Source: Pseudozyma flocculosa PF-1 (taxonomy: Eukaryota > Basidiomycota > Ustilaginomycetes > Ustilaginales > Ustilaginaceae). From it: a DNA stretch of 64,000 bases. Positions within the stretch are counted from its first letter, which is position 1. The number at the start of each line of letters is the position of its first letter. Positions 1 to 10,391 of this stretch are shown piece by piece. The position numbers and the translations under genes are program-made. Location of the stretch: the NCBI RefSeq assembly GCF_000417875.1, contig NW_006920869.1:1109759-1173758 (forward strand). Reading direction: 5' to 3'. The notes beneath the pieces are model-generated. The model was not told where the DNA came from. It saw only the letters and a program-made list of their open reading frames with translations, and ran no database searches.

Positions 1-1891
1 GCGCTCCGTCGCCGGCCGCCGTCGTCGCCTGCAGCACCTCGCGCACCTGCAGCCAAAGCCCGCCGTCCAGCACCGCCCGCACGTCGAGCGCGCCGGGCGC
101 ACCGTTCCCGCTTCCGCCGCCAACCGAAGCCGACGGGACGTGCGAGTCGTAGATGCGGCCAAAGAGGAGGTTGAAGATGTTGCCGGCGATGACGGGGCTG
201 AGGCTGAGGAAGCCGTAGTTCTGGCTAAAGTGCTTCATGCCGAACCATTCAAACATAAGCACGGGGCAGAGGCCAAACAGCGTGCCGTACGAGAGGCCGG
301 TGAGCACCGACACGCCGAGCAGCTGGTGCACCGTCTGGATGGTGCGAGGCAGCGCGGCCAGCAGCTGCGAGAGGAAGGCCAGCGTCGTTACCACAATCAG
401 CAGCCACACGCGCTGGCTGGCCGAGCCGGTGCGGTTGACGAGGAAGTCGGAGAGGAGGCCGATGATGATGCGGCCCGAGGCGTTGCAGAGCGAGATGGCC
501 GACACCTGCTGCGCCTGCAGCTTCTGCACCGACGCCTTGGCCGACATCTTGAGCGCCTCGAGGTACTCGGCCGTCGTCGCCGCCACCATGGCTTCGGGGT
601 GCAGCAGCCCGTCGCTGCGACCGCTCAGAAGCTCGGGCGTGTCGCGGTGGTTGTAGTCCCACAACGTCTTGGTGATGGTGCCGACGTTGTTGATGAGCAG
701 CAGCCCGGCGCCCGAGACGAGCGCCATGACGCAGAAGAGGAGCAGGAAGTCGATCTGCTTGAACAGCTTCTTGCCAGAGATGTCGATCTGGCCCGCCGGC
801 GCCTCTTCTGCCTGGATTGCCTTGGCCTCGGGCCGGCCGGGCAGCAGCGACTGCCGTTCGGAGATGGGCGCCGCGCCCTCGTTGTCCGATTCGTCGTGGT
901 GGCGAAGGTCGTCGTCGGCCCGCGGGCGCAGTCGGTCGTTGCGGCCATCGGCGCTGCTGCCGCTGGGGCCCACTCGGTCGTCGCACTCGTCATCGCTGCA
1001 GCCGCTGTCGATCGACGGCGTCTCGTCCCAGATGGCGGTGCGGGCCCCAATCTCGGACGATGTGCGCCGGCGCGTGTAGCCGTGCGGTGGTCCGAGCGCG
1101 CCGCCGCTGCTCCGCCGGCTGCCGGTCGCGCGCTCCTCTCCATCCCCACCGTAGCTCTCACGGCGGCGATCGTGGTGGTGATGGTGGTGGTGCTCGACGA
1201 TCGGCAGGGGCTTTACGATGGCCAGGCCGATGAGCATGCTCGCCATGCTGCCAAAGGCGAGGAGCAGGAGGTAGTCGGACGTGTTGTCGGCAAAGAGGGC
1301 GTGGGAGAGGGTCGAGTAGAAGAAGGCGCTCAGGCCGAACCCGGAGAGGACGAGCGCGGTGGCGGTACCCCTCCTGGAACCGCCCCAGGACTTTGCCTGG
1401 GCGTTCATGGCAGCAGTGAAGCTTCCGCTGTTGCCGAGGCCGGTGAGGAGGTTGAGCAGGACGAGGAGGGTGGTGGGGGTGTCGACCGACTTGCGGCGGT
1501 AGGCGTACGAGAGACCGCCGTAGCCGAGCGGGACCATGATGGCGCCGGTGAGCATGGCGATGCTGGGTCCGCGTTTGTCGATGAAGCGGCCCCAGAGCGG
1601 CGACGAAAGGTAGACTCCGGCATTGCCAGCGATGCCGATCAGGTTGATCTGGGTCGAGGTGAGATGGAGGGCCTCCTGGAGCTGCGGGGCGAACGAGCTG
1701 AAGGCGTAGTTGGAGCCGGCACTGAGTGCGACAATGACGGAGCCAGAGAGGCTGATGAGCTTGCGCCGCAGGATGCGCTTCTCCTCCTCGGGCGACGGGT
1801 CGATGAGGTGGTTGGGGTGGTGGTCGTTGTGATGGTGCTGGTCGTCGTGGTCGTCGTCGTCGACGTTGACCGCAGAGTGCTGGCGGGCCAT
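1..1891 (-). CDS. MCH1/nodulin-like MFS transporter (3' end off the window)
   Basis: Predicted major facilitator of the Mch1/nodulin-like branch, an integral membrane carrier of unknown substrate; family members resemble monocarboxylate permeases but yeast Mch1 has no proven transport role. The frame is open without introns from the ATG at 1891-1889 to the left edge, about 630 residues. After an acidic His-rich N terminus come a first membrane helix with GSNYAFSSFAPQLQEAL, a loop motif WGRFIDKRGP (MFS motif A-like) and further helices including TALVLSGFGLSAFFYS. A long hydrophilic central loop (a seven-His run, then Ser/Asp-rich) separates the two six-helix halves. The second half starts near KQIDFLLLFCVMAL and includes NASGRIIIGLLSDFL. 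It is divergent to the DHHC gene. A 606-codon open frame on the opposite strand is a GC3 shadow. Confidence 0.85.
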   Translation of the reverse strand, partial: MARQHSAVNVDDDDHDDQHHHNDHHPNHLIDPSPEEEKRILRRKLISLSGSVIVALSAGSNYAFSSFAPQLQEALHLTSTQINLIGIAGNAGVYLSSPLWGRFIDKRGPSIAMLTGAIMVPLGYGGLSYAYRRKSVDTPTTLLVLLNLLTGLGNSGSFTAAMNAQAKSWGGSRRGTATALVLSGFGLSAFFYSTLSHALFADNTSDYLLLLAFGSMASMLIGLAIVKPLPIVEHHHHHHHDRRRESYGGDGEERATGSRRSSGGALGPPHGYTRRRTSSEIGARTAIWDETPSIDSGCSDDECDDRVGPSGSSADGRNDRLRPRADDDLRHHDESDNEGAAPISERQSLLPGRPEAKAIQAEEAPAGQIDISGKKLFKQIDFLLLFCVMALVSGAGLLLINNVGTITKTLWDYNHRDTPELLSGRSDGLLHPEAMVAATTAEYLEALKMSAKASVQKLQAQQVSAISLCNASGRIIIGLLSDFLVNRTGSASQRVWLLIVVTTLAFLSQLLAALPRTIQTVHQLLGVSVLTGLSYGTLFGLCPVLMFEWFGMKHFSQNYGFLSLSPVIAGNIFNLLFGRIYDSHVPSASVGGGSGNGAPGALDVRAVLDGGLWLQVREVLQATTAAGDGA

Positions 1892-2649
1892 GGCGGGCGT
1901 TCAAGCCCAGCGGACGAGGGCGACGATGTCGGCGAGCGGGGAAAGATGTTGCAGGGCTAAGCGAAGGGGGATGGTGGTGGTGGTGGTGGTGGTGGTGGTG
2001 GTGGTGGTGGTGGTGGTGGTGGCGGTGGTGGTGGTGGCGATGCAGCTTGGCGACACACAGACGGGCGGACGTGGCCGGTGTGGAACGACCATCGCAGCTC
2101 GCCTACGGCACCACCGCATGCCAGGATCTCCCCCATCCCCCACATCCACAGCAGCCTCACTGCGGGCCTCCTCGAAGAGAAAGCCAAGGTCGCCGCCCAG
2201 GAGGCCGATCCGCCTACATAACTAGCGCCTGCCAACCGCTACCCTTTCCCTGCTCGCTACTCAGCCACGAGATCACGAACGTCGCTGCGGGCCGAGGAGT
2301 TGCCAAGGCCCCATGTCATCGGGCCTCTGCCGCGCATTATTGGAAACCAGCCCGGACCCTCGTCCGGCACATCGGAGCGGAGCCTGGCCTGCCAGCCTGG
2401 CCTGGCCGGGCCTGGCAACACACCCACGCAGCCCAAACAGGGGCCCACCAGGGCTGCGGGAACAACACAGCCAGGCGGCCACTCGCTCGTCATCCATGCC
2501 CTGACCCACCTCGACCATCTTCGACCTCGGACCCACCGGACATCATGTATCACGATTAGCGCTTGCCTCTATCACCTCTAACACAGGCTCGACGCTGCCC
2601 ATTCGGCACTGTCAACACCAACGCTACCGCCACCACCGACGCCGCAACC
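1892..2649. other. Divergent intergenic region (MFS / DHHC)
   Basis: Shared upstream region of two divergently transcribed genes. It contains the GGT microsatellite described separately and several CCTGGCCTGG-type runs near 2387-2416. No convincing gene or TATA box is visible. Confidence 0.6.
1972..2037. repeat. (GGT)n microsatellite
   Basis: About 66 bp of nearly perfect GGT units with one GGC interruption near 2023. It lies about 80 bp upstream of the MFS start codon, so it reads (ACC)n in the likely 5' leader of that gene. Confidence 0.95.
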
Positions 2650-5247
2650 ATGCCGGCCAGCTGGGAGGCAGGCGATGCCGGAGCGGCAGCCTCGTACCTC
2701 TCGACCTCTTCCCAGACCCACGTAGAACCCCCCGAGCGCCTGTCCAGCTCGAATCACAAGTTCCAGAATAAGGCCGTCTCGACAGACGGCGACGGCGACG
2801 GCGACTGCGAACAACATGACGGCAACGGCCGTCGTCCGTCGCAGTCCTACGATCTCGAGGCGGCGGCGGCCGCTCCGTGGTCCGGATCTCCCGATGGGCA
2901 GACCCAACAGCAGGCCTCGTCCTCGGCCCACAGCCGAGCTACTCGCCAGCGCCCTCGCTCTCGCACCAACGACGGCCACGGTTCCGGAGGCGGTGCGGCG
3001 CCGCCCGAATGCGTTCAGGACTGCATCGACGGCATCGAGTCTTGCACTGCCATCATTGTCCGCTTCAACGAGCGCCTCGAAGTCAGCCGGACCCAGGCCG
3101 AGATCAAGCGGGAGCAGGATGGCGACTCCATCTTCGTACGCAAGCTGCTCATTCCCATCGTCTTCTTCATCCTCTCGTGGATCTTTGCCATGTACATCTG
3201 GAGGCTCTGCGCCCCCATGATCCGGCAGACGACGGCAGGCCAGGTGCTCGGACCGAGGGGCACCGGCATCGGGCTTCTCGCCGCCTTTGTGCCGCTCTGG
3301 CTCATGACCATCTGGTCGTACGTCAAGGTCGTCGCCACGCCGCCGGGCCACGCCAAGGACTACGTACCGACCTCGGACCCCCCGCCACCATTGACTGGGC
3401 CCGATCATCCTGGCTCGACGCCCTACCGTCCGCCATATCCGGATCATAGCCAGCAGGCGGCAGCTCCGCGGCTCCCTGCCCTCCCCAGCACAGCTTCTGA
3501 GCCCATCGACATCCGACCCTCGATGTCGCAGTCCGTCTACCTCTCGGCCGATGGCCACGAGCCGTCCGACGCCGGCCACGCCCGCCCGTACCCATCGGTG
3601 CTCGCGGAGCGGGACGACTTCTACGCGGTCCGCGGCGCATCCACCGAGAGCATGCGCGTACTTCCCGGATCGCTTTCAGCGGATGCGGAACTCGAAGCTG
3701 GGCCTAGCATGGACGCCCAAGCTGCTAGGGACTCGGCTGAACCTGTCGCAACGGGGGAAGGGGCTCGGGAGGAGAGCGAACTGCCTGAAGCCGGCGTCGC
3801 AGGAGCGCTGGGAGGCGTCGGAGCGGCCGCCCTCGGAGCTAGCGCAGGCGCACAGGAAGAGAGCGAGCAACATCAGCAGGCCGAGCTCGCTGCTTCGCCG
3901 GCAGGACCGCCGTTCCCACAGCAAAAGTGGAACGGCCCAGTGGAGCCCAGCCGCCAGCCGCAAAACAGCCCACCACCACTCTCGGCACAGTCTCTCTACT
4001 GCCACCGCTGCCGCATCGTCAAGCCGCCACGCACGCACCACTGCAAAAAGTGCAACGCCTGCGTCCTCAAGATGGACCACCACTGCCCCTGGGTCGGCGG
4101 CTGCGTCGGGGCGCAGAACCAAAAATTCTTCTTCGTCTTCGTGTTTTGGGTCACGCTGCTCGAAGTCTACGTGCTGGTCTCGACCGCTTTCCACTTCCAC
4201 CGCGGCGTGCAGTCGCTGCGCAACGGCGGGTCGGGCTGGAGCGTCGACGGCTACCTCATCTCGGTGCTCGCCCTCTCGGCCATGTTCACGCTCTTCACCT
4301 CGGCGCTGCTCTTCACCCACATCTTCCTCACCTCGCACAACCTCACCACCATCGAGCACCTCGGCGTCAACCGGGTCAAGGGCCGCGAAGAGGTGCTCAT
4401 GGACCGCTGGTTCGGCTACCAGTCCAGCCTGTCTTCGCCCAGTGGCGATGGAAGCGCTCAGCAGAAGAAGCGCAAGCGGAGCGGCGGGCTAGGTGGCCTG
4501 CACCTCAAGGAGAAGAAGGACATGAAGAAGCGGTGGAACCATCTCTGGGGCAGCTGGACAACGACGGGCAACATTTGGTGGATCGGTGGGCGTGACGAGC
4601 TCGGCATGGCGGTCGCCAGGCCAGACGAGCAGGGCAATGGCGCCACCGTCGCTCGGCAGGAAGCAGCCGTCCCGTCTCCTCAACATGGCAGCGATGGCGA
4701 GAGCGGGGCCGATGCAGAGAAGCAGCACGCCCGGCGAATGAGCTTCCAGAAGCGGTGGAGCCCACAACATGCGGAGCGGACGAGGGTGAAGGGCAAGGGT
4801 GCCTGGAAGGTCAACATGGAGCTGGCGCTAGGGCCCAGCATGTGGACTTGGCTACGTGAGTCGCCTTGGGGCGCCGCCGATATCCCGACAGAGCAGCGCA
4901 CTCCGAACCGCTGACACCCCCGCCCAGATCCTCCCCTGCCCGTCCGGTCGCCGTCTCGCAACCAGTCCCCGTCGGGAGAGCACCAGCTTCAGGGCTCGAG
5001 TTCCCCATCAACCCGCGCTTCGGTGCGCAAGGCACCCACCGCCAGAGGCACGACTGGCCTGAAGAGCTCCGATAGCGTGGCTCGAAGCGCTGCGACGTCG
5101 TTCCAGCGCCGCCGACCCACCTCGCCGCCCGTCGGAACGGCCTTTGCACCCCTCGCCACTATGCGACCACCGACACAAGCAGCACCAGGGACACCAGCAT
5201 CGCTCCAGCATCACAGCTACGACAGCCTCGGCTCGACCAACACATGA
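2650..5247 (+). CDS. DHHC-type protein S-palmitoyltransferase
   Basis: Transfers palmitate to cysteines of membrane-associated proteins; probably in the endomembrane system or vacuole, by analogy to Pfa3-type enzymes. Model: exons 2650-4855 and 4928-5247, 841 aa; the 72-nt intron (GTGAGT...CAG) removes an early stop and adds a Ser/Arg-rich tail. Two helices lie near residues 166-187 and 206-226. A long disordered insert precedes the cysteine-rich domain. The catalytic DHHC is at 476-479 within KMDHHCPWVGGCVG, followed by two more helices and the TTxE-like motif TTIEHLG. The length is well above the usual 350-450 aa because of the disordered N terminus and insert. I chose the ATG at 2650 (ACCATGCC context); an open frame continues upstream without ATG. 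It is convergent with REC8, 113 bp apart. Confidence 0.9.
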
Positions 5248-5360
5248 CTATGATCGCATCCATCTCTGCGGAGCTTCTCTCGCTATTGTACAACATTCTA
5301 TGACCTCGACATCGCCTTCGACACTCAGCATGTTCCCCGCCTATGGCACTACACTCGGCA

Positions 5361-7513
5361 CTAATCAATGATGCGGATCTCGATCTCGCCATATGGCTCG
5401 TCCTGCTTGACCCTCATCCTCCTGCTCTGGGTGAGGGCAAGGACGTGGTAGAAGGCCTGCGCGGCCACCGATGGCGAGCTGCTCGCGACGGGCGCCAGGT
5501 CGCTAAAGAAGAGGAACGAGTCCTCGAGCTCGTCGCGCACCACCTTGGCGTACTCTAGGAAGTTGGCCGTCTCGATCTCGAGGTCCTGCTGGAAGACAAC
5601 GTCCGGGTGCGGGTACTCCTCGGGCGGCGGCAGCACAGGCGGCGGAGGCGCGGCGGGGATGAGGGGCGACGGCGGCGGGGGAGGACCGAGCTCGAACCCC
5701 TCGATCGTCGACGGCGCACCGGGCGAGGGGAATGAGATCGAGGGCGGACGTCGGGTCGGCGTCACTCGCACCCTCCGCAGGCCGGTCGGCGTCTCGACGA
5801 CAAACTCGCCCGGCGCAATCTCGCTGACCGTCTCCATGCCCGGCGGCAAGCCCGAGATCGACTCCTCGCGGCGGCGCTCGGCCAGAGCCTGCCAGGGCGG
5901 TAGCTCGGCCTGGCGCCTGGCCAGTTCGGCGGGCGAGAGGCCGCGTGCCACCTCTTCGAAGGAGATCTCCGACGGCGGCGCCGCGGGCGGGGATATCTCC
6001 TCTTCCATCGGCCGCGGCACAGGGGGAGCGACCTCCACCGCAGGAGGAGGACCTGCGACCGCTGCTCTCCTGGCGGCGCGGAAGCGCTCATCGACGGCGG
6101 TGAGGTTGGCGCCCGCCGTGGTCCTCCAGAGGTCTAGGAGCTCGGGTGCGGCCGCAAAGTCGGCGGGCGGACCGAAGATGAGGTTGTGGGCGGCGCGCTC
6201 CATCTGGCGCTGCCTGGCGCGCAGCTGGACGACGACCCGCTGCTCCTCCATGATGGCCTCGTAGTTTGCTCGTCCGTCGCGCATCTCCTCGTCGGTGAGC
6301 TCGGTCTCGACGTCCTCGATGGCCCGGACTGCGCGCGGTCGACGGGCTCGTGGCACGGGCGGCGCGACGACTGCCACCTCGGGCGCGATGGCGAGCGGAG
6401 GCGCTTCGGGAGGCACAGGGACGGCGATCTCGGCAGGCGCCAGCTCCGGGAAAAACTCGGGCGCCTCACTGGTGGGCTCGGCGAGCGGCATGGCCTCTTC
6501 TGGGAACTCTTCGGGCTCTACGCCGACCTCTAGGCCCAGATCGAAGGGCATCTCCTCCTCTTCGATCTCGACGGGCGGGAACTCGAGCTCCTCGATGCCT
6601 TCCTCGACCCCGCGCGGCACGCCGATGCGCGCGATGCCCGGCTCCTCTTCGTACACGGGCGCCGGTAGGGTGATGCGCTCCGGAGGCACCACGTATCGGG
6701 GCGGCCGAGGCGGCGTGACGGGCAGGAAGCCATCTGCGATGCCGACGGGCGTCGCGGCTCGCAGCGCAAACGGCTCCGGCAGATCCATCAGGAAGGTCGG
6801 GTCAAAGTCTAGCGCGTAGAAGGCCGTGTCGACCGGCAGCGTGATGGCGCCAAGGCTGGCGAGCGGCGTGCGCATGTCGACAGAGGGCAGCAGAGCCTTT
6901 TCCTTGCCCGGCGGCGTGGGGATCGCCGAGATGCTCTTGCGCAGCGACGCGTGGACGTTGGCCACGTCGGTCATCCACATCTCGCTCTGTCGTCCGCGTC
7001 GTCGGAGTCATCGTAGGGGGAGAAAACGGTCAGCCTAACGCTGCGCATGCGATGAAAGCGCCGCATGAGGGCCTCTTTCGACGGCCTCACCTGATGGATG
7101 AAGATGCGGACGATGCCGAACATGAGCTGGCTCGAGAGGCGCAGCGCCATCGGCTCCGGCGGCTCAGCCACGCTCCGACTGGCAAGGGGCACCACGCGAG
7201 CAATGCAGACTATGGTCAGACGGCGGCTAGCCCATCGTAGGGGGATGGGGTTCTTCCCGGCTCACCAGACGCGGGTGACGTCGACTGAGAGAAAGTCACG
7301 GCGGGTGAGCTTGCGCACTACGCTGCGATCACCGAGGGTCGCGGCGAGCCTGGATCACCACAGCCGCGACGAGCGAGGCAAGGGGGGTCAGTCTGTCGTC
7401 CGTTAGACACCAGGGGTGCTGGAACAGGTGACGACGACGAGGGCAAGAGCCGCTTACCATACAAGGCCGAGGCCCTCCTTCCTCCTCGAGAGGATGTCGG
7501 CGCTGTAGAACAT
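5361..7513 (-). CDS. REC8: REC8-type meiotic cohesin kleisin
   Basis: Alpha-kleisin subunit that closes the cohesin ring on meiotic chromosomes and is cut by separase. Exons (5' to 3' on the minus strand) are 7513-7458, 7349-7266, 7178-7091 and 6986-5361, giving 617 aa. The splices rebuild the family N terminus: MFYSADILSRRKEGLGL, then LAATLGDRSVVRKLTRRDFL and the Rec8-specific EPPEPMALRLSSQLMFGIVR, then DVANVHASLRKS. The C terminus ends in the winged-helix Smc1-binding module (AFYHVLALTQSRRMRVKQDE, then PYGEIEI). The middle is rich in Pro, Glu and Ala and looks disordered, as is usual for Rec8. EPPEPMALRLSS favours Rec8 over mitotic Rad21/Scc1. A TATATA element about 115 bp upstream fits regulated expression. 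Confidence 0.92.
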
Positions 7514-7534
7514 CTCCTACAGTAGGCGCTGCAA

Positions 7535-7565
7535 GGGGGGGGGGTGGGGGTGGGGGTGAGGGGGG
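7535..7565. repeat. G-rich tract upstream of REC8
   Basis: Runs of 5-11 G interrupted by single T/A, beginning 22 bp upstream of the REC8 ATG. It would lie in the 5' leader as a C-rich tract on the mRNA strand; the + strand could form a G-quadruplex. Confidence 0.8.
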
Positions 7566-7626
7566 AATCGCAGGCAGAAGGGGCTCTGTTGCAGGAGACG
7601 GAAAAGGATGTGTAGTGTACAGCATG

Positions 7627-7634
7627 TTATATAG
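7627..7634 (-). promoter_or_regulatory. TATA box of REC8
   Basis: Reads CTATATAA on the minus strand, about 115 bp upstream of the REC8 ATG. The spacing matches the other TATA elements in the window. Confidence 0.6.
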
Positions 7635-8035
7635 GCCTGGGAGCGCCCGGTCGGGAGGCTAGACGAGACTGGAAGAAGAGGTCGACAGCTGCCGTGCAGA
7701 GCTGCACCGGCGTCGGCATGGACGGTCGGTGCGCTGCGAGGCAAGAGAGCAGGCAAAGGGGGCTGGGGCAGCAGTACTAGTAGAGAGACGCATGTCGCTG
7801 TCGCCGTTGGCGTGGGAAGACGGTGGGGACCCTTGGTCGTAGAGAGAGGGGGAGAGGGTTGGCGACGGGCTGCGTCGATGGCAGCGAGAATAAGAAGGAT
7901 CCTGCCGCCGGCGACGAGCGTGGAAGCTGGCAACGGCCCGGCGTTCAGCGGCGAAAGCAGGTGCGTGGGTATCTTGGATGGTGAGGGGCCGCTGCCCGCC
8001 TTGGCTCGGAGAGGGAGGAGGTCTGAGCGACAGGT

Positions 8036-8584
8036 CTAGTAGGGTCGCAGCTGCGCGGCCGGGAAGTGGGCCTCGAGGGCCGAGGGTGACGCCGATGCGC
8101 TGATGTCGAGGCAGAGGCTCTCGAGGCTGGGCAGGTCGAGCATCCCCAGGCTGCGCTTGGGCGTGTAGGCGGTGGTGGCGGTATCCATGGCAGCATCGTC
8201 AGATGAGGTGTTGCTGGACCGAGCGCGACGGCTCTGGACATCATCGAAGCTGGCCGAGAGCTTGTCGACGAGGTGCTGCTCGACGAGGTGCAGGCCCGAG
8301 CCGTTCTGCTTTCGCCGGTTGGCAGAGGATTGGCGGGTGAGGCCGCGTCCGCGCCCATGCTGGTCTGCAGCCGCTGCGCCATCCGTGAGGTGCAGCAGAT
8401 TGGGCGGCCTAGCGTCCGTTGCGGAACGGGGCGGTTGGAAGTTGATCGTAGACTTTTCTTCCAGTTCCCAGGCTAGATCGTCGCCCTCCGCTCCGCAGCG
8501 GCTGCGAAAGTGCGAGCGGCAGAGGCAGCCGGCCGCGACGAGCAGGAGGAAGAGGCCCGCGCGCAGGGCGTCCGAAGTGGGCAT
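8036..8584 (-). CDS. Small protein with N-terminal hydrophobic segment, unknown function
   Basis: I do not recognise this family. The 182-aa frame starts at ATG 8584-8582 with MPTSDALRAGLFLLLVAAG, a hydrophobic stretch that could be a signal peptide or a single anchor. A Cys/Arg-rich stretch follows (CLCRSHFRSRCG), then a polar Ser/Arg/Gln-rich middle. The C terminus is more ordered, with SLGMLDLPSLESLCLDI. The frame remains open upstream for another 95 codons, but that part has poor coding character, so I chose the internal ATG ahead of the hydrophobic segment. It is tandem with REC8 on the same strand, with 522 bp between them. It may be a fast-evolving secreted protein or a spurious frame. 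Confidence 0.45.
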   Translation of the reverse strand: MPTSDALRAGLFLLLVAAGCLCRSHFRSRCGAEGDDLAWELEEKSTINFQPPRSATDARPPNLLHLTDGAAAADQHGRGRGLTRQSSANRRKQNGSGLHLVEQHLVDKLSASFDDVQSRRARSSNTSSDDAAMDTATTAYTPKRSLGMLDLPSLESLCLDISASASPSALEAHFPAAQLRPY

Positions 8585-10391
8585 GTTTAACGAGGGGCGC
8601 GACAGGTGGGTGCCGCCGAGGGGATCGGGCTGGGTCTCCGTGTCGGAGGAAGGTCGATGGCGGTCGGTGAGGATGCGGGCGGTGGCGACTGACCCGAGAG
8701 CAGTCGCTTCTCTGGGCCTCGATGATGGTGATGAGGAAGCTGGGGGGCGATGCCGTACCTGCCTTGCCTTGCCGTGCTCTTTAAGAAGCAGAAGCAGGGC
8801 CGGCCGGGTCGCTGGCCAAGAGAACCCGCTGGCAACCCACCTTGCTTCGGGTCGATCCGACCGATCCAACCCCCCACTTGCCGATGCGGGCGCCGCGGCC
8901 TAGCCAGGCTAGGGCAACGGTACGGTCCAGCTAGGCCGGTCCTCGTGACGAAGCGCAACCATCGGCGTCCGTCCCGAAACGGAGAGCGGTATGTGATGTT
9001 ATGATAGGGGCCACCGAAGCAGGCGGGCAAGCAAGGGCGCAATGGCCCAGATATGGTAAGAGCTGGCGGCGTAGACTCGAGCCAACTCCACATCGAATAG
9101 GGGCCGCTGCGATCGTGAAAGGCAGGCCTGCTGGCGTTGCCCTGGACCAGGGCAGTGGGCCTGTCAGAAGCACGCCTGCATGCTTCTGCTTCGTCTGGAG
9201 CTGATTCAAGGCAGGGTCCAAGCCTCACGTCTCGCTTGCGCCGTACCTGCGGCCCTGCGTGTCGAGCAGCCGGATCCGAGTGGGAAGAGTAGGAACGACT
9301 ATCGGGTTGGTGTCCCGATTCCACTCCATCGGCGACGTGGAGCTGCCAAGACTTCCCCGCCGGCCCAGCTCACGGCCGACGAACCCGAAAGCACGCCCTT
9401 CTTTGTCTACGGAACGTCCAACTCCGCACGTCCCACGTGCGACGCCCCTTCTCGCTCCCTCTAGACGAGATGGTGCGCTGGTGACACGGCGTCGAGCAGA
9501 ACTTTCCCTTGCGGCCCTCTGCCGGACCTTCGTCCCGTCGCGGTCATGGCACCGTTAGCGAGCACCTCCCTCGAGGCTTGGCATGCACCCCCCGCGGGGA
9601 CTGGAGGTCTTCGCCCCGACCTCGACGTACGCCCTCGCACCGTGGCAATGAAGCTTCATGGGATGTGCGTGCAACGGCTGGCCAGCCGTTGCATGATCTG
9701 TACATACGCATCTTAGCCTCAGAGCTCGACGCTAACGGTGCGCCATGCGTCCGACGGATCTCCCAACAGCAGCCGGCCTCGCCTTTTCTGATAGCTACAG
9801 CTCCAAGCTGATCACGATAAAGTCATGCTCTCGAGTCACCAGCCAGCTCCGAGCGCCGTGCCTGTAGAGCTTGAGATACCGGAGCGACAGATGCGAACGC
9901 ACCGTGGGAAGCAGCACCACATTTGCCATAGCCCAGCACGAACATCGCCGTCGAGCCTGCGTCCTCTTGCATCCTCGCTTCTACCAGGCGGCACCTAAGG
10001 CGAGCGGTGGCCCGCCTCGCTATCAGGCTCGTGACCATTGTCGGTCCCCGTCATGGCATGAAGGGAGGCGTGCTGTTCCTCGCAGAGTGGCAAAGAGGCG
10101 TACAGCCAGCGGCGCAAAGTCGCCCCCCTTTCAAGCGAACGTGATGGCGCTCTTGCAAGAGGAGCTCCACTCTGTCATGGGTGCGGATGCAATGCCCCTC
10201 CGGCGCGGTGAGAGGCCCGACGAGACGCAGCGGTGGCGGGCGGCAGCTGTTCATGACTCTGCGCTAGAGAGCCGGAGCGGCGTCGAGTATAAGAGCAGGT
10301 CCATCTGGCATCAGGACGACCCGGACTGAGCGCCCCTCGCCCTTCTTCACATCTCCCCGCCACCACTCTCGAGAAAGCCCCATTTACCGCT
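8585..10391. other. 1.8 kb gene-free divergent region
   Basis: No frame here shows recognisable protein features on either strand; the ORFs present are short or low in coding character. It contains the TATA element of the downstream plus-strand surface-protein gene. Nothing else stands out. Confidence 0.55.
10288..10295 (+). promoter_or_regulatory. TATA box of secreted surface protein
   Basis: TATAAGAG, 104 bp upstream of the ATG at 10392. This supports the upstream ATG with a 6-nt first exon rather than the in-frame ATG at 10490. Confidence 0.65.

Larger units (their letters stand above)
7514..8035. other. Intergenic region upstream of REC8
   Basis: Holds the G-rich tract and TATA element of REC8 and the 3' flank of the small minus-strand orphan. 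I see no other gene. Confidence 0.6.

Noticed and set aside
140..1960. 606-codon plus-strand open frame
   Set aside because: It is the exact antisense register of the MFS gene; its translation is charged low-complexity (VVVVVV, EE, RR runs) while the minus strand gives membrane helices and MFS motifs.
8587..9324. 245-codon minus-strand frame
   Set aside because: Random-looking composition, no motif, non-coding third-position pattern.
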